64,000 nucleotides of DNA, taken from positions 62,001-126,000 of the forward strand of contig NZ_AUIH01000007.1 in assembly GCF_000423605.1 (NCBI RefSeq), in the 5' to 3' direction. This document shows positions 9,905 to 19,199 of this stretch, piece by piece. The stretch comes from Saccharospirillum impatiens DSM 12546 (lineage in GTDB: Bacteria; Pseudomonadota; Gammaproteobacteria; Pseudomonadales; Natronospirillaceae). Position 1 is the first letter of the stretch. Each line of letters opens with the position of its first letter. The notes beneath the pieces are model-generated. The model was given only the letters and a program-made list of their open reading frames with translations. It was not told the DNA's origin and searched no databases. The position numbers and the translations under genes were made by a program.

Positions 9905-11143
9905 TTAGAGGGGACGAACCGTTAACTGGTTGCTGCTTAGCCTGACCTGCAACCGCACACTCTCGTTAGCGGGTACCGGCAGGCTGATGCCGGCCTGATC
10001 GCTACGGTCCTGTTCCCAGTGGGAAAGGTCCAGCACAGCTTCAACGTCGTGACTGTTGCGATTGGTCACCACCAACTCCCATTGCTGACCACTCAGCGAT
10101 TCTGTTCCCAGCGTGACCATATCGGACGATCCCAGCGACAGCGTTGTCTGGGTTTCCTGCTCCGGCTGATACTGGGTTTCCAGCAGCGCTACCTGCTGAT
10201 CCCAGATCGCTATTTGAAGCGGTCCGGCAATGGTTGGCAGTGCGTCGTCTGAGGTAACTGTCATTTGCCACTGACCGGACTGGCTGCCTTGCTGGCGTGT
10301 TGACCAGTTGAAGCGATACTGATGATCAATGCGATCAAGAGCGACCTGGTCGACCGGAATCCAGGCATGGCTGTTGGCAGGCATACGGATGGGCTGAGCT
10401 GAGCTCAGAGTGGCCTGACCACTGCTGTCTCCGGCCTGCGGCCGCCCCACCTCGGTACGCTCGGACGATGCTGCCATAGCATCACGGGCCATCATCATGA
10501 CCGGTTGCTGACTGCTTTGAGCATAGCTGTAGCCCGGTGCATCGAGATCGTAATCCGTGTCATTGTGGACCACCAATTGTTGCAACAGCACCGGGTTCTC
10601 GGCCTGATAATCAAGGCTATAGCGAACTTCAGCAGAGACTCGACCATCAAACCAGGCATAGTCCAGCTCGTTCAGGTGATCTTCTGGCTGGCGCACGCGC
10701 AATGACAGGCTTTCTTCCTGATTCTGACCCACTACCCAGCTCAGCCTGTCCCAGGCCGACTGTGGCAAGGAACGACGAACACCGGCTTGCGCCAGCACCA
10801 GTAACTCCGGGCCACTACTGACTACCGTCCAGGAGCCTGGCCAGTTGGTGACCTGAACCAGCGAACCCTCGCTGACCCAGGAAACCGAATCCGTCGATTG
10901 CCAGGACACTTGCAGATCCGGATCGGTCGCCGACCACCAAAAGGTACCGGATGATAACTGGTCAACCGGCAACGCCAGAGGCGTCTCGACCTGGCGCAGA
11001 GTTGCCGAGCGGGCCACCCAACTGCCATTGCCGGTCAGATAAAGCCAATCGGCCGTTACTGGCTCAAGTGCAGCCGCCCAGGGAGCGGCACTGAGCACGG
11101 CGGCACTGAGCAGCCCGGTTCGACAAATGTGTAACGGATCCAT
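9905..11143 (-). CDS. Secreted protein resembling DUF4139 family
   Basis: Function unknown. The 412-residue product has a clear signal peptide (TGLLSAAVLSAAPWAAA), no later membrane helix, and is rich in beta strands, Trp, Gln and Ser. The central segment (LDYAWFDGRVSAEVRY followed by QLVVHNDTDYDLDAPG) resembles the beta-sandwich of DUF4139 proteins, and the C-terminus (WELVVTNRNSHDVEAVLDLSHW) resembles their last domain. The ATG was chosen because AGGGAG lies upstream and the signal peptide begins there. Likely periplasmic. It is alone and divergent from the membrane GGDEF gene. Confidence 0.6.
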   Translation of the reverse strand: MDPLHICRTGLLSAAVLSAAPWAAALEPVTADWLYLTGNGSWVARSATLRQVETPLALPVDQLSSGTFWWSATDPDLQVSWQSTDSVSWVSEGSLVQVTNWPGSWTVVSSGPELLVLAQAGVRRSLPQSAWDRLSWVVGQNQEESLSLRVRQPEDHLNELDYAWFDGRVSAEVRYSLDYQAENPVLLQQLVVHNDTDYDLDAPGYSYAQSSQQPVMMMARDAMAASSERTEVGRPQAGDSSGQATLSSAQPIRMPANSHAWIPVDQVALDRIDHQYRFNWSTRQQGSQSGQWQMTVTSDDALPTIAGPLQIAIWDQQVALLETQYQPEQETQTTLSLGSSDMVTLGTESLSGQQWELVVTNRNSHDVEAVLDLSHWEQDRSDQAGISLPVPANESVRLQVRLSSNQLTVRPL

Positions 11144-11359
11144 GATGATTCTCCCTGCAGTCCGGCATGGCCGGTGATCGATCACAGGCGCTGCCGGTAA
11201 CCGGGCGCCTCTCTGGCGTCAGTGTAAAGCGCACTTTCGGGATTGTCTTCTTCCTTACAGGGATCATACGCCAGCGCCAAAAGACTGCGTTACCACCTGA
11301 CAGCGCGACACCGTTGTGTTTACCTTAGCGGGTGTTTTCGAACGAGCACCTGGTTCACC

Positions 11360-12484
11360 GTGACCGACAGTCCGCTTTTCCATTATTCCCAGTTATTGAT
11401 CAACCACCTGCCCCAGGGCCTGGATCTGGGCATCCATGCCCTGTTTCTGGCCGTGACGGCGCTGGCCTTCCTGTTTCATCGGGTGCATTGGTTTTTGCTG
11501 TTAGTCATCGGTTGGGTGTTGTTTGGACTGGCTCCGGGAGCGACCTCACAGGTACCGGCCTGGAGTTCTGCGATACTCTGGCTGGGCTGGCTCAGCGCCC
11601 AGTGGCGACCCGACCATGCGCTGCGACAACCGGCTATCTGGTTACCGGGCCTTGCTCTGATCATCGCCGCCGCGGCTCACAGCCTGCCTCTGCCGTCGGC
11701 CGTGTTCATGCACGGCCTTCCCGGGCTGACCCCGCTGGCGGGCGTTGGCTTACCGGGCATAACGCTGTGCCTGTCATTTCTGGCCTTGTTGTCCATCCTG
11801 TTTCGTTATTTTCTGGCACCCGGTGCGAGCTGGCCCTGGCAACTGGTTGGCTGGGCTCTTACCGTATGGCTCAGCCTGCAGCCAACGGGTGCTCCCCTGG
11901 TATGGGCGGGCTGGGTGGCTGCCCTGGGTGCTTTGTTAGTAACCGACGCCTACTCAGTCGCCTATCGCGATGCGTTGACCGGCATTCCCAATCGGCGAGC
12001 ACTAACCCAGATGCAGCGAACCCTGGGGCGCCACTACGCAATCGCGATGGGCGATGTCGACCACTTCAAGTCATTTAACGACACCTGGGGCCACGAGACG
12101 GGCGATCAGGTACTGAAACTGGTAGCGCGGGTCTTGTCGCAGCATCGCCTGCCGGTCAAGGTGTTTCGTTACGGCGGGGAGGAATTCACTCTGGTGTTCA
12201 GAGGCATGACTGCCGAGCAGGCCACCCCGGTACTGGAGACCTTGCGCGAGCGCGTCGCAGGCTATCCGCTGACGGTACGCAAACCGGGGCGCCCTGCCTC
12301 CGGACGCAAGGGGAAACGTCAGCGCGGACAACCCAGCCCGGCCAAACAAGTCAACATCACCTTATCGTTCGGCGTGACCGATGCCACCAAAGGCGACGCC
12401 TCACCCGACGCTGCCCTGCAACGCGCGGACAAGGCCCTATACAAAGCCAAGCAGGCAGGGCGGAACTGTGTACGTTCGAATTAG
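11360..12484 (+). CDS. Membrane diguanylate cyclase (multi-TM + GGDEF)
   Basis: Predicted inner-membrane enzyme making cyclic-di-GMP. About six hydrophobic segments fill residues 15-200, then a GGDEF domain follows (RDALTGIPNRRAL, GDVDHFKSFNDTWGH, RYGGEEF) at about 205-370. The signature is intact, so activity is likely; the position of the inhibitory RxxD reads RLPV, so feedback inhibition is probably absent. A basic insert of about 24 residues (RKPGRPASGRKGKRQRG and on) interrupts the domain near residues 310-335. The GTG at 11360 is the best start I can see, but the frame is open upstream and no strong ribosome site decides it. Confidence 0.8.
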   Translation: MTDSPLFHYSQLLINHLPQGLDLGIHALFLAVTALAFLFHRVHWFLLLVIGWVLFGLAPGATSQVPAWSSAILWLGWLSAQWRPDHALRQPAIWLPGLALIIAAAAHSLPLPSAVFMHGLPGLTPLAGVGLPGITLCLSFLALLSILFRYFLAPGASWPWQLVGWALTVWLSLQPTGAPLVWAGWVAALGALLVTDAYSVAYRDALTGIPNRRALTQMQRTLGRHYAIAMGDVDHFKSFNDTWGHETGDQVLKLVARVLSQHRLPVKVFRYGGEEFTLVFRGMTAEQATPVLETLRERVAGYPLTVRKPGRPASGRKGKRQRGQPSPAKQVNITLSFGVTDATKGDASPDAALQRADKALYKAKQAGRNCVRSN

Positions 12485-12504
12485 AGTGGTAGCCAGATAG
12501 GGGT

Positions 12505-12528
12505 GGGCTTCAGGGCCCTTATTTTTTT
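12505..12528 (+). terminator. Weak intrinsic terminator after membrane GGDEF gene
   Basis: A short gggc / gccc stem (12505-12518) followed by seven T residues (12522-12528), just after the GGDEF gene. The T-tract overlaps the final lysine codons and stop of the convergent pirin gene. Confidence 0.4.
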
Positions 12529-13394
12529 GACGGGTAGGGTACATAGCCATCGTCGCCGGGAACCGGATCGAACTTATGGTTCTGCCAGCGTTGGCGGGCG
12601 TCATCAATCAAAGCGGAGTCGGTTGCCACAAAATTCCAGTCCATGCGGCGCGGGCCCAGAGGTTCGCCACCGAACACCACAAAGTGAGCCCCGGGCTCCC
12701 AACGGATCAGCAGTGTACCGCCGGTGACCAGCAAATGGTGTGTGTCCAGCCGTTGTTGACCGACACTGAGCTCACCTTTCAGCACGTACAGGCCCCACTG
12801 CCAGGTTTTCGATGGCTGTTCCATCTCGATCTGGCCAGCCTTCTGGCCGCGCGCGTCAAGCAATACCAGCGGGGAGTCCACTTCAGCCGGTGCCCGGTGT
12901 GTTTGCCATTCACCCGCCACCAGCGTCCAGTCAGCGCCGGCTTGCTGCCAGTGGGGCAGATCCTTGGCCGCAACATGTTCGAAGCGAGGGGTTCCTGATT
13001 CTGTGGATTCGGGCTGAGCAACCCAGAACTGCAACCCCTCTATCGGGCTATCGATCTGCCGTTCGGATTCCGGGCTGCGTTCAGAATGAGCAATACCATT
13101 GCCAGCCGTCATCCAGTTCAGGTCACCGGGTGCAATGGTCTGGTGACTGCCCAGTGAGTCTTTGTGCACCAGCTTGCCGGAAAACAACCAGGTTACCGTG
13201 GCCAGACCAATGTGTGGGTGGGGTGGTACGTCGACACCCTGGCCTGCAGGCAGCGTATGGGGGCCCATATGGTCGAGAAACACAAAAGGGCCGCACTGAC
13301 GCGCAGCTGACTGGGGCAACACCCGGCGAATGGGCAGGCCCATCAGATCCTGTTCGCGCGGGCGTATAATGGTCGGATCAGTGGGGGTTGTCAT
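12519..13394 (-). CDS. Pirin-family protein
   Basis: Bicupin metal-binding protein of 291 residues. The metal ligands are visible in PPHPHIGLATVTW (HxH) and NGIAHSERSP (H and E), and the C-terminal cupin (GGEPLGPRRMDWNFVAT) is well conserved. Bacterial pirins bind iron and some act as quercetin dioxygenases or modulators of pyruvate metabolism; which applies here is unknown. Its start lies 17 bases inside the upstream PilZ gene, so the two are coupled. Confidence 0.9.
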   Translation of the reverse strand: MTTPTDPTIIRPREQDLMGLPIRRVLPQSAARQCGPFVFLDHMGPHTLPAGQGVDVPPHPHIGLATVTWLFSGKLVHKDSLGSHQTIAPGDLNWMTAGNGIAHSERSPESERQIDSPIEGLQFWVAQPESTESGTPRFEHVAAKDLPHWQQAGADWTLVAGEWQTHRAPAEVDSPLVLLDARGQKAGQIEMEQPSKTWQWGLYVLKGELSVGQQRLDTHHLLVTGGTLLIRWEPGAHFVVFGGEPLGPRRMDWNFVATDSALIDDARQRWQNHKFDPVPGDDGYVPYPSKK

Positions 13395-14046
13395 GAAGCC
13401 TCATTAAAACAAAAGCCTGCAAGGCAATGGCGTCGTTTTCATCCAGTTTTTGCCACTGAAGACCAATGGTGCTGGTGCCCTTTTCTCCATCAAGGACGAA
13501 AGAGCGGACAATGCCTTGCAGCCGAATGACTTTTTCGACGGCCCCCAGGTCAAGCTTGGTGATCAGGGTGATTACTTCACCCGGGTCAATCGCCTGCACC
13601 CGGGCGCGCAAGCGACCACCATCGGTACTGAGGTCGATGATTTCAGCGTTGTTGCGCTCGCCCTGGAACACCAGAGTCGCATGGACACTGACTTTTGCGC
13701 GCACCGCTTTGCGCACTTCACCAAGGAACAGCTGATTCGGCATGGCCAGATGCAAATGCGCAAAAGGCGCTACCGACACATGAATGACGTGGGTTCGAAA
13801 GGCGCACGCACCGTTAATTTTATTGGCAAACAGCCGGACATTCAGGTTGGTGTCGAGTTTGACCGAGATCGGGTGACCGTGGGCCAGCGGCGTTGTCACG
13901 ATTACGGATTTACCGGGCCGGTAACCAACCAGGATGCTGCGGTCGCGTTCTGTCGTGTAACCGTCGATTTCCAGTTGCAGCGGTTGGCCGGGCAACAATT
14001 GCAGAGATTCAAACGTCGCGGTCTTTGTTTCGGGTTTATCTGCCAT
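13378..14046 (-). CDS. YcgR-type PilZ protein, cyclic-di-GMP receptor
   Basis: Predicted c-di-GMP effector of 222 residues: an N-terminal YcgR-like domain (about 10-105) and a C-terminal PilZ domain (about 110-215). The binding residues are present: the RxxxR-type motif RKAVRA and DLSTDGG matching D/NxSxxG. In flagellated bacteria such proteins act as flagellar brakes. No flagellar genes are in the window. It overlaps the pirin gene by 17 bases. Confidence 0.85.
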   Translation of the reverse strand: MADKPETKTATFESLQLLPGQPLQLEIDGYTTERDRSILVGYRPGKSVIVTTPLAHGHPISVKLDTNLNVRLFANKINGACAFRTHVIHVSVAPFAHLHLAMPNQLFLGEVRKAVRAKVSVHATLVFQGERNNAEIIDLSTDGGRLRARVQAIDPGEVITLITKLDLGAVEKVIRLQGIVRSFVLDGEKGTSTIGLQWQKLDENDAIALQAFVLMRLHDNPH

Positions 14047-14248
14047 GAGGGTTCAGAGTCCATATGCCTTGCCACAGAATAGACACTATTGGCTTCAACC
14101 TCTATAGCCGAACAACCCCAAAGGCGCATTCGCGCCCCCCTGTTGAACCTGAGCGACGCTCATGGCGTGTGCTTTACGGCATAGACCCAGTGCCCGGCAT
14201 CTCACAAAAGGCAGCCCCGTGCCGGTGAAACGATGCACTGAGCAACGA

Positions 14249-14758
14249 CTAACCAGGCCGGCGCACCAACAACAGCATCGCGGCCAGGGCAATGACCAGC
14301 AACATGCCACTGCCATAAGTCAGGCCTTCGACCATGGTCAGCCCGAGAATAAAGTCAGGGGAGTAGCCGCACATTGCCCAGACTTCAAAGACGTTCGGAA
14401 ACCAGACATCGAGCGGCAACCAGCCTGGAAAGCCCGGATCGAACCCACATAAGCCCTCATAAGTACCTCGCTCGACCTGCATGGCCCGATAACTGCGTTC
14501 CATCAGGCCGGCAATGCTGATCACTACGCCCAACTGGGCCAGCAGACGTGCCCAGTAAAACCGATGCAAAATCAGCCCCAGGCTGCCTGCGATGATGCCA
14601 CCCAGCGTCCACACCCGGGCATGAATGCATAAAACACAGGGCGGCTCGTCGAGCACATGCTGATAAAACAACGCAACGCCTTCCAGGCCCAGGCCCACCA
14701 GCACGATGGCCAGCCAATACCAGGGGGTGAGCAGCAAGCGGTGCAATTGATTCAACAT
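14249..14758 (-). CDS. dsbB: Disulfide bond formation protein DsbB
   Basis: Inner-membrane quinone reductase that reoxidises DsbA. The 169-residue product has four hydrophobic helices, the first redox pair in PCVLC (residues 40-44), and the second pair as LCGFDPGF and WAMCGYS in the second periplasmic loop. AAGGATC precedes the ATG. Lengths and cysteine spacing fit DsbB. Confidence 0.92.
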   Translation of the reverse strand: MLNQLHRLLLTPWYWLAIVLVGLGLEGVALFYQHVLDEPPCVLCIHARVWTLGGIIAGSLGLILHRFYWARLLAQLGVVISIAGLMERSYRAMQVERGTYEGLCGFDPGFPGWLPLDVWFPNVFEVWAMCGYSPDFILGLTMVEGLTYGSGMLLVIALAAMLLLVRRPG

Positions 14759-14852
14759 CTCAGATCCTTATTCATCGAGCGCATTTGTTTCAATTCGATT
14801 CAACATGGTTACATTCTACCGACAAATCAGGCGCAAGCGGGAGTCTGCGGGG

Positions 14853-15740
14853 TTACGGTTTACCGGTCCATGACAGTTCAACCTGAATAGGGTAATGATC
14901 GCTGGGATAAATACCTTGATAAGCCTCATCAAACCGCTCAAGTGGCGCAACCGGTGTCAGCGCCGCATTGATCAGGATATGATCAATGGCAGGAATCAGG
15001 TTCCAGCCGCGGTTGTGATGAAACGTACTTCCGTCCGGTTTTAGCAGATCCAACCCCTGTTTTTTCAAAAACCCCATCGGCGACCAGAACGAGGGGGCGT
15101 TGAAATCTCCCAGTACCGTGGTTGGAACGCCGGCCTGTAGCCAGGGCTCAATGCGCTCGGCGACCAGTCGCGCTGATTTGCGCCGATTGCTGCCACTGCC
15201 ATAGTCAAAATGATTGTTGACCACCACCAACCGCTTACCGCTGCCGCGATGCTCCAGATCTACCCAGGTGGTATAAGCCGGGTAAGAATCATTGAACGTA
15301 CGGCTGTAGATGTCATCGGGGGTGTTCGAATAGAAAAACCAGCCCTGGTCGCGCAGTGCAAACTGATCGGTCCGGAAGATGATCGGCTGGGTGATCGGAA
15401 AGTCGGCGGCATCTCCGTAAGCACCCGCGCTGTATTGCGGGTAGTGCTCGAGCACCCAGTCGAGTTGGATGTTTTCCGGGTTGTAGTTCCCACCAACAAA
15501 GGTTTCCATTTCCTGGAAAGCGATGATGTCGGCCTGCATCTCGCCGACCACCTGACGCACGGCATCGCGCCGGTCTTCCCAGACAATGTCTTCCTGATTC
15601 GGCGTGGTGTAATGGATGTTAAAAGAGGCCACCCTCACGGTTTCGGCCTGTACCAGCAGGGCATAAGCCAATAACAGAACCAGGGCAAGGGTGGGCTTCA
15701 ATAATGCTAGCGCCCACCGGTTCTCTTTAGCCTGAAACAT
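14853..15740 (-). CDS. Secreted endonuclease/exonuclease/phosphatase-family hydrolase
   Basis: Member of the metal-dependent EEP superfamily (DNase I / phosphodiesterase fold). An N-terminal hydrophobic segment (LLKPTLALVLLLAYALLVQA) implies export. Catalytic motifs are visible: VASFNIHY, IIAFQEME, NNHFDYGSGSNRRKSA, VLGDFNAPS, IDHILI and SDHYPI. The substrate could be nucleic acid or a phosphodiester or phospholipid. It follows speE closely on the same strand; an in-frame TTG at 15749 is an alternative start. Confidence 0.85.
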   Translation of the reverse strand: MFQAKENRWALALLKPTLALVLLLAYALLVQAETVRVASFNIHYTTPNQEDIVWEDRRDAVRQVVGEMQADIIAFQEMETFVGGNYNPENIQLDWVLEHYPQYSAGAYGDAADFPITQPIIFRTDQFALRDQGWFFYSNTPDDIYSRTFNDSYPAYTTWVDLEHRGSGKRLVVVNNHFDYGSGSNRRKSARLVAERIEPWLQAGVPTTVLGDFNAPSFWSPMGFLKKQGLDLLKPDGSTFHHNRGWNLIPAIDHILINAALTPVAPLERFDEAYQGIYPSDHYPIQVELSWTGKP

Positions 15741-15756
15741 CCGGGTCAAGCATCAC

Positions 15757-16620
15757 CTATCGATACAGGGGTTTCATAAACTCAGGAACGGCCAGCGCTG
15801 CGCGATGGATGTCTGCATTATAGTAGCGGGTCGCGAATGGCTTGTCGGCGGCATCCTGTTCGCGGAAATCAGTGACAGTCAGGCCTTTGCTCGCCATGGT
15901 GCAACTCCACCAGCCGGAGGGATAAACAGGCTGGGGAAACGGCAGTGTATGGTGCGACTGAAAACCGGCGGCGCGAAGCTCACCAATCATTTCCGCAATC
16001 AGATTATCGGTATGAAACAGCGGGCTTTCACTCTGTTGCACCAGCAGACCGCCATCGCCCAAAGCACGTAAGCAGTGGCTGAAAAATTCCCGGTTGAACA
16101 AGCCCGCGGCCGGGCCAACCGGGTCGGTCGAATCGACGATGATCAGGTCCAGGTCGCCGGGCTGGCAGTTCTTGATCCAGGCGATGCCGTCTTCAAACAG
16201 CAACGACGCGCGCGGGTCATTATTGGCTTCACAAAGCTCCGGGAAATGAAGTTCCGACAATCGCGTCACCCGTTCATCAATTTCCACCTGCCAGGCTTGC
16301 TCAACCCCCGGGTGACGCAAAACTTCACGCAGCGTCCCGCAATCGCCACCGCCAATAATCAGCACTTTCTTCGGATTCGGGTGGGTAAACAACGCCGGGT
16401 GCGTCATCATCTCGTGATACAGGAAGTTGTCCTTGTCGGTCACCATATAGCAGCCGTCAAGCACCATCAGCTTGCCCCAGTGTCGGGTTTGATAGATTTC
16501 TATGTGCTGAAAGGCGCTTTGCTCTTCATGCAGTTTGGCGGTCACTTCCAGCGAAAAGGCCGAGCCTTCCGGTGACCAGACTTCGGTGAACCAGCTTTCG
16601 TTTTCGGGCATTACTGACAT
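15757..16620 (-). CDS. speE: Spermidine synthase
   Basis: Transfers aminopropyl from decarboxylated S-adenosylmethionine to putrescine. The 287-residue product has the SpeE opening (WFTEVWSPEGSAFSLEV), the nucleotide loop VLIIGGGDCGTLREVLRH, and the catalytic DLIIVDSTDPVGPA. AGGAAC lies upstream of the ATG. No speD is nearby in the window. Confidence 0.95.
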   Translation of the reverse strand: MSVMPENESWFTEVWSPEGSAFSLEVTAKLHEEQSAFQHIEIYQTRHWGKLMVLDGCYMVTDKDNFLYHEMMTHPALFTHPNPKKVLIIGGGDCGTLREVLRHPGVEQAWQVEIDERVTRLSELHFPELCEANNDPRASLLFEDGIAWIKNCQPGDLDLIIVDSTDPVGPAAGLFNREFFSHCLRALGDGGLLVQQSESPLFHTDNLIAEMIGELRAAGFQSHHTLPFPQPVYPSGWWSCTMASKGLTVTDFREQDAADKPFATRYYNADIHRAALAVPEFMKPLYR

Positions 16621-16750
16621 GAGTGTTCCTGATGATTATGGGCAACCCTAGGGTTGGTGAGAATAGATGATATTTCCTGGCTGTGCCGAGGCAAATTATT
16701 CAAGCTTCGGTGTTCGAGTGGGCTACAGTGCATTGAACCCACGCCGGTTA

Positions 16751-16843
16751 CCAGCGGTGCTCATGAGGGGGCGCCATGAATACATCCATGTAAGCTTAAC
16801 TTCAGCATCCATGCCTCAGATACCCCCTCATGAGCACCGCTGG
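16751..16843. repeat. Long inverted-repeat element A
   Basis: Two perfect 21-base arms, 16751-16771 (starting ccagcggtgctcatgagggg) and 16823-16843, flank a 51-base loop that itself contains atgaatacatccatg. The flanks extend the pairing after a one-base mismatch (cggtt / aaccg). It sits in the 300-base gap between spoT and speE, which holds no gene. This design, a stem with a catccatg-containing loop, resembles dispersed intergenic repeats of marine gammaproteobacteria. A second element of the type is at 61424-61607. Confidence 0.75.
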
Positions 16844-16920
16844 CAACCGTCGCTAGCCTACGAAAAACCCTGAGTTCAGAGTTTGCGGCCAATTAAGTGT
16901 CAAGTGCCGGGTATACCTAA

Positions 16921-19116
16921 TTAGCTTTGTACTCGCTCGATTCGACCCACCGGTTTAAGACTGTGCAAACGACGAATCACCCGGGCCAGATGCTGGCGGC
17001 TGGCTACCGAAACGGTCAGGTTGAGGCGACTGATGGTGGCGTCCCGCTCCTGCATTTCGATGCTCTCGATGTTGGCATCCGCCTGGGAGACTGCGTTGGC
17101 GACACTGGCCAGAACGCCGCGGGCGTTGCGCATCTCGACTCGCAGGTCGACCACGAATTCACCTTCCATCGATTTTTCCCAGCGCAAGTGCACACAACGA
17201 TCCGGATCTTTGCGTATCTCTACGATATTGCGGCAACTGTCGACATGAATCACCATGCCCTTGCCCTTGCTGATCACGCCCACAATCGGGTCGCCGGGAA
17301 TCGGCCGGCAACATTTGCCGTAGCTGATCATCAGGCCTTCGGTGCCTTTAACGGTCATTGCCTTGTCGTGCGTTACGCTGCCTTCTGGAGGAGCCTCACG
17401 ACTCAGCATCCGTCGCGCGACCACATAAGCTACCCGATTGCCCAACCCGATGTCCTCGAGCAGGCTGTCCATTTTGTCGAGGCCGTATTCATGCAACAGC
17501 GTCGACTGAGTCTCCTCGGATAATGCCTCAAGTTCGGTCTCGAAATTCTTCAAGGCGTTGTTCAGCAACTTGCGCCCCAGTGCAATGGAGTCCACCTGCT
17601 TCAGGTTCTTCAGGAAATGCCGGATGTTGGAGCGAGCTTTGGCGGTGATCACAAAGTTGACCCAGGCCGGGTTGGGCCGGGCACCGGGGGCAGTAATCAC
17701 CTTAATGGTGTCGCCGCTTTCAAGCGGCTGGCTCAATGGGGCGATCTGACGGTTGATCAGACAACCCACACAGCTGTTGCCGATGTCGGTGTGAACGGCA
17801 TAGGCAAAATCGACCGCCGTCGCACCCTTGGGCATTTCCAGAATTTTGCCCTTGGGGGTAAAGACATAAATCTCGTCCGGAAACAGGTCGATTTTAACGT
17901 TTTCGATGAACTCGACCGGGTTCCCCGCCCGCTCCTGCATTTCCAGCAAGCCCTTCACCCAGCGCCGGGCCCGGGCATGCGTCGGGCTCGATTCAGACGA
18001 ATCGTCGTTCTTGTACAGCCAATGTGCGGCGATGCCGTGGTTGGCCATGTCTTCCATTTCCTGGGTGCGGATCTGAATCTCAATGGGCACGCCGTTCATG
18101 CCAATCAGGGTGGTGTGCAGGCTCTGATAGCCGTTGGCTTTGGGAATGGCGATGTAGTCTTTAAAGCGATTCGGCACAGGCTTGTAGAAGTTATGCACAA
18201 TGCCGAGCACCCGGTAGCAGGCATCAACTGAGTTGGTAACGATGCGAAACCCGTACACATCGAGAATTTCCTGCAGCGTCTTCCTCTGGTCACGCATCTT
18301 GCTGTAAATGGAAAACAGGTGTTTTTCCCGGCCGACCACCTGCACTGACAGACTTTCATGCTCAATCCGTTCCTGCAGGGCTTGTCGGATCTGAACCAGC
18401 AGTTCCTTGCGATGCCCGCGGGATTGCTTGATGGCTTTGGCGATGCGTTTCGAACGCAGCGGGTACAGGGATTCAAACGCCAGGTTCTCCAACTCGATGC
18501 GCAGGTCGTTAATGCCCAGGCGCAAGGCAATAGGGGCGTAGATATCGAGCGTTTCGCGGGCCTTGCGGCGTTTCTTTTCTGGCGGCATGGCCCCCAGAGT
18601 GCGCATGTTGTGCAGCCGGTCGGCCAGTTTGACCAGGATGACGCGGATGTCCTTGGACATCGCCAGCACCATTTTCTGGAAGTTTTCGGCCTGCTCTTCC
18701 TTCTTGGTCTCGAACTCCAGGTGGGTCAGCTTGGACACACCGTCCACCAGCTCGGCGACGCCAGGGCCGAACTGCTCGCTGAGCGCATCTTTGGTCACCG
18801 CCGTATCCTCGATCACATCGTGCAGCATGGCGGCCATCAGGCTTTGATGATCCATGTGCATTTCAGAGAGGATGTTGGCTACCGCCAGCGGGTGGGTAAT
18901 GTAGCGCTCACCACTGCGCCGCATCTGCCCCTCATGGGCTTGCTCGGCGTAATAATAAGCACGTTTCACCCGGCGCACCTTTTCCGGTGCGAGGTAAGAT
19001 TCGAGCCGCTTGGTCAGCGCATCGACGGTGGGCAAGGCAGGATCGTCCAATAACAGTGATAGAGGCACAGTTTTAGCGGCCTCCGCTTCATTGAGTGTAA
19101 TGAAAGCACGAAACAC
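16921..19116 (-). CDS. spoT: Bifunctional (p)ppGpp synthetase/hydrolase
   Basis: Makes and degrades the stringent-response alarmone. The protein shows the HD hydrolase domain (HPLAVANILSEMHMDHQSLMAAMLHDVIED), the synthetase domain (YSKMRDQRKTLQEILDVYGFRI and later NGYQSLHT), a TGS domain (VFTPKGKILEMPKGATAVDFAYAVHT split near residue 410) and a C-terminal ACT domain. The intact hydrolase motif favours SpoT over RelA, as does the gmk-rpoZ-spoT order. The GTG start at 19116 begins only seven bases after the rpoZ terminator and lacks a ribosome site, so the true start may be internal, near LPTVDALTKR. Confidence 0.93.
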   Translation of the reverse strand: MFRAFITLNEAEAAKTVPLSLLLDDPALPTVDALTKRLESYLAPEKVRRVKRAYYYAEQAHEGQMRRSGERYITHPLAVANILSEMHMDHQSLMAAMLHDVIEDTAVTKDALSEQFGPGVAELVDGVSKLTHLEFETKKEEQAENFQKMVLAMSKDIRVILVKLADRLHNMRTLGAMPPEKKRRKARETLDIYAPIALRLGINDLRIELENLAFESLYPLRSKRIAKAIKQSRGHRKELLVQIRQALQERIEHESLSVQVVGREKHLFSIYSKMRDQRKTLQEILDVYGFRIVTNSVDACYRVLGIVHNFYKPVPNRFKDYIAIPKANGYQSLHTTLIGMNGVPIEIQIRTQEMEDMANHGIAAHWLYKNDDSSESSPTHARARRWVKGLLEMQERAGNPVEFIENVKIDLFPDEIYVFTPKGKILEMPKGATAVDFAYAVHTDIGNSCVGCLINRQIAPLSQPLESGDTIKVITAPGARPNPAWVNFVITAKARSNIRHFLKNLKQVDSIALGRKLLNNALKNFETELEALSEETQSTLLHEYGLDKMDSLLEDIGLGNRVAYVVARRMLSREAPPEGSVTHDKAMTVKGTEGLMISYGKCCRPIPGDPIVGVISKGKGMVIHVDSCRNIVEIRKDPDRCVHLRWEKSMEGEFVVDLRVEMRNARGVLASVANAVSQADANIESIEMQERDATISRLNLTVSVASRQHLARVIRRLHSLKPVGRIERVQS

Positions 19117-19122
19117 AGCAAT

Positions 19123-19150
19123 AAAAAACCGGGTCAGAGCCCGGTTTTTT
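19123..19150. terminator. Intrinsic terminator between rpoZ and spoT
   Basis: An 11-bp stem (aaaaaaccggg / cccggtttttt) with a 6-nt loop, with T-tracts on both strands. It lies 50 bases after rpoZ and immediately before spoT, so rpoZ and spoT need not be fully co-transcribed. Confidence 0.85.
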
Positions 19151-19199
19151 TGGGTCGACTTGAAAAGCCGACTGTTTTTTCATCGATCAGGGGTCGAAC

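Noticed and set aside
11332..12078. 248-codon plus-strand frame in another phase
   Set aside because: Overlaps the membrane GGDEF gene, whose domain is certain.
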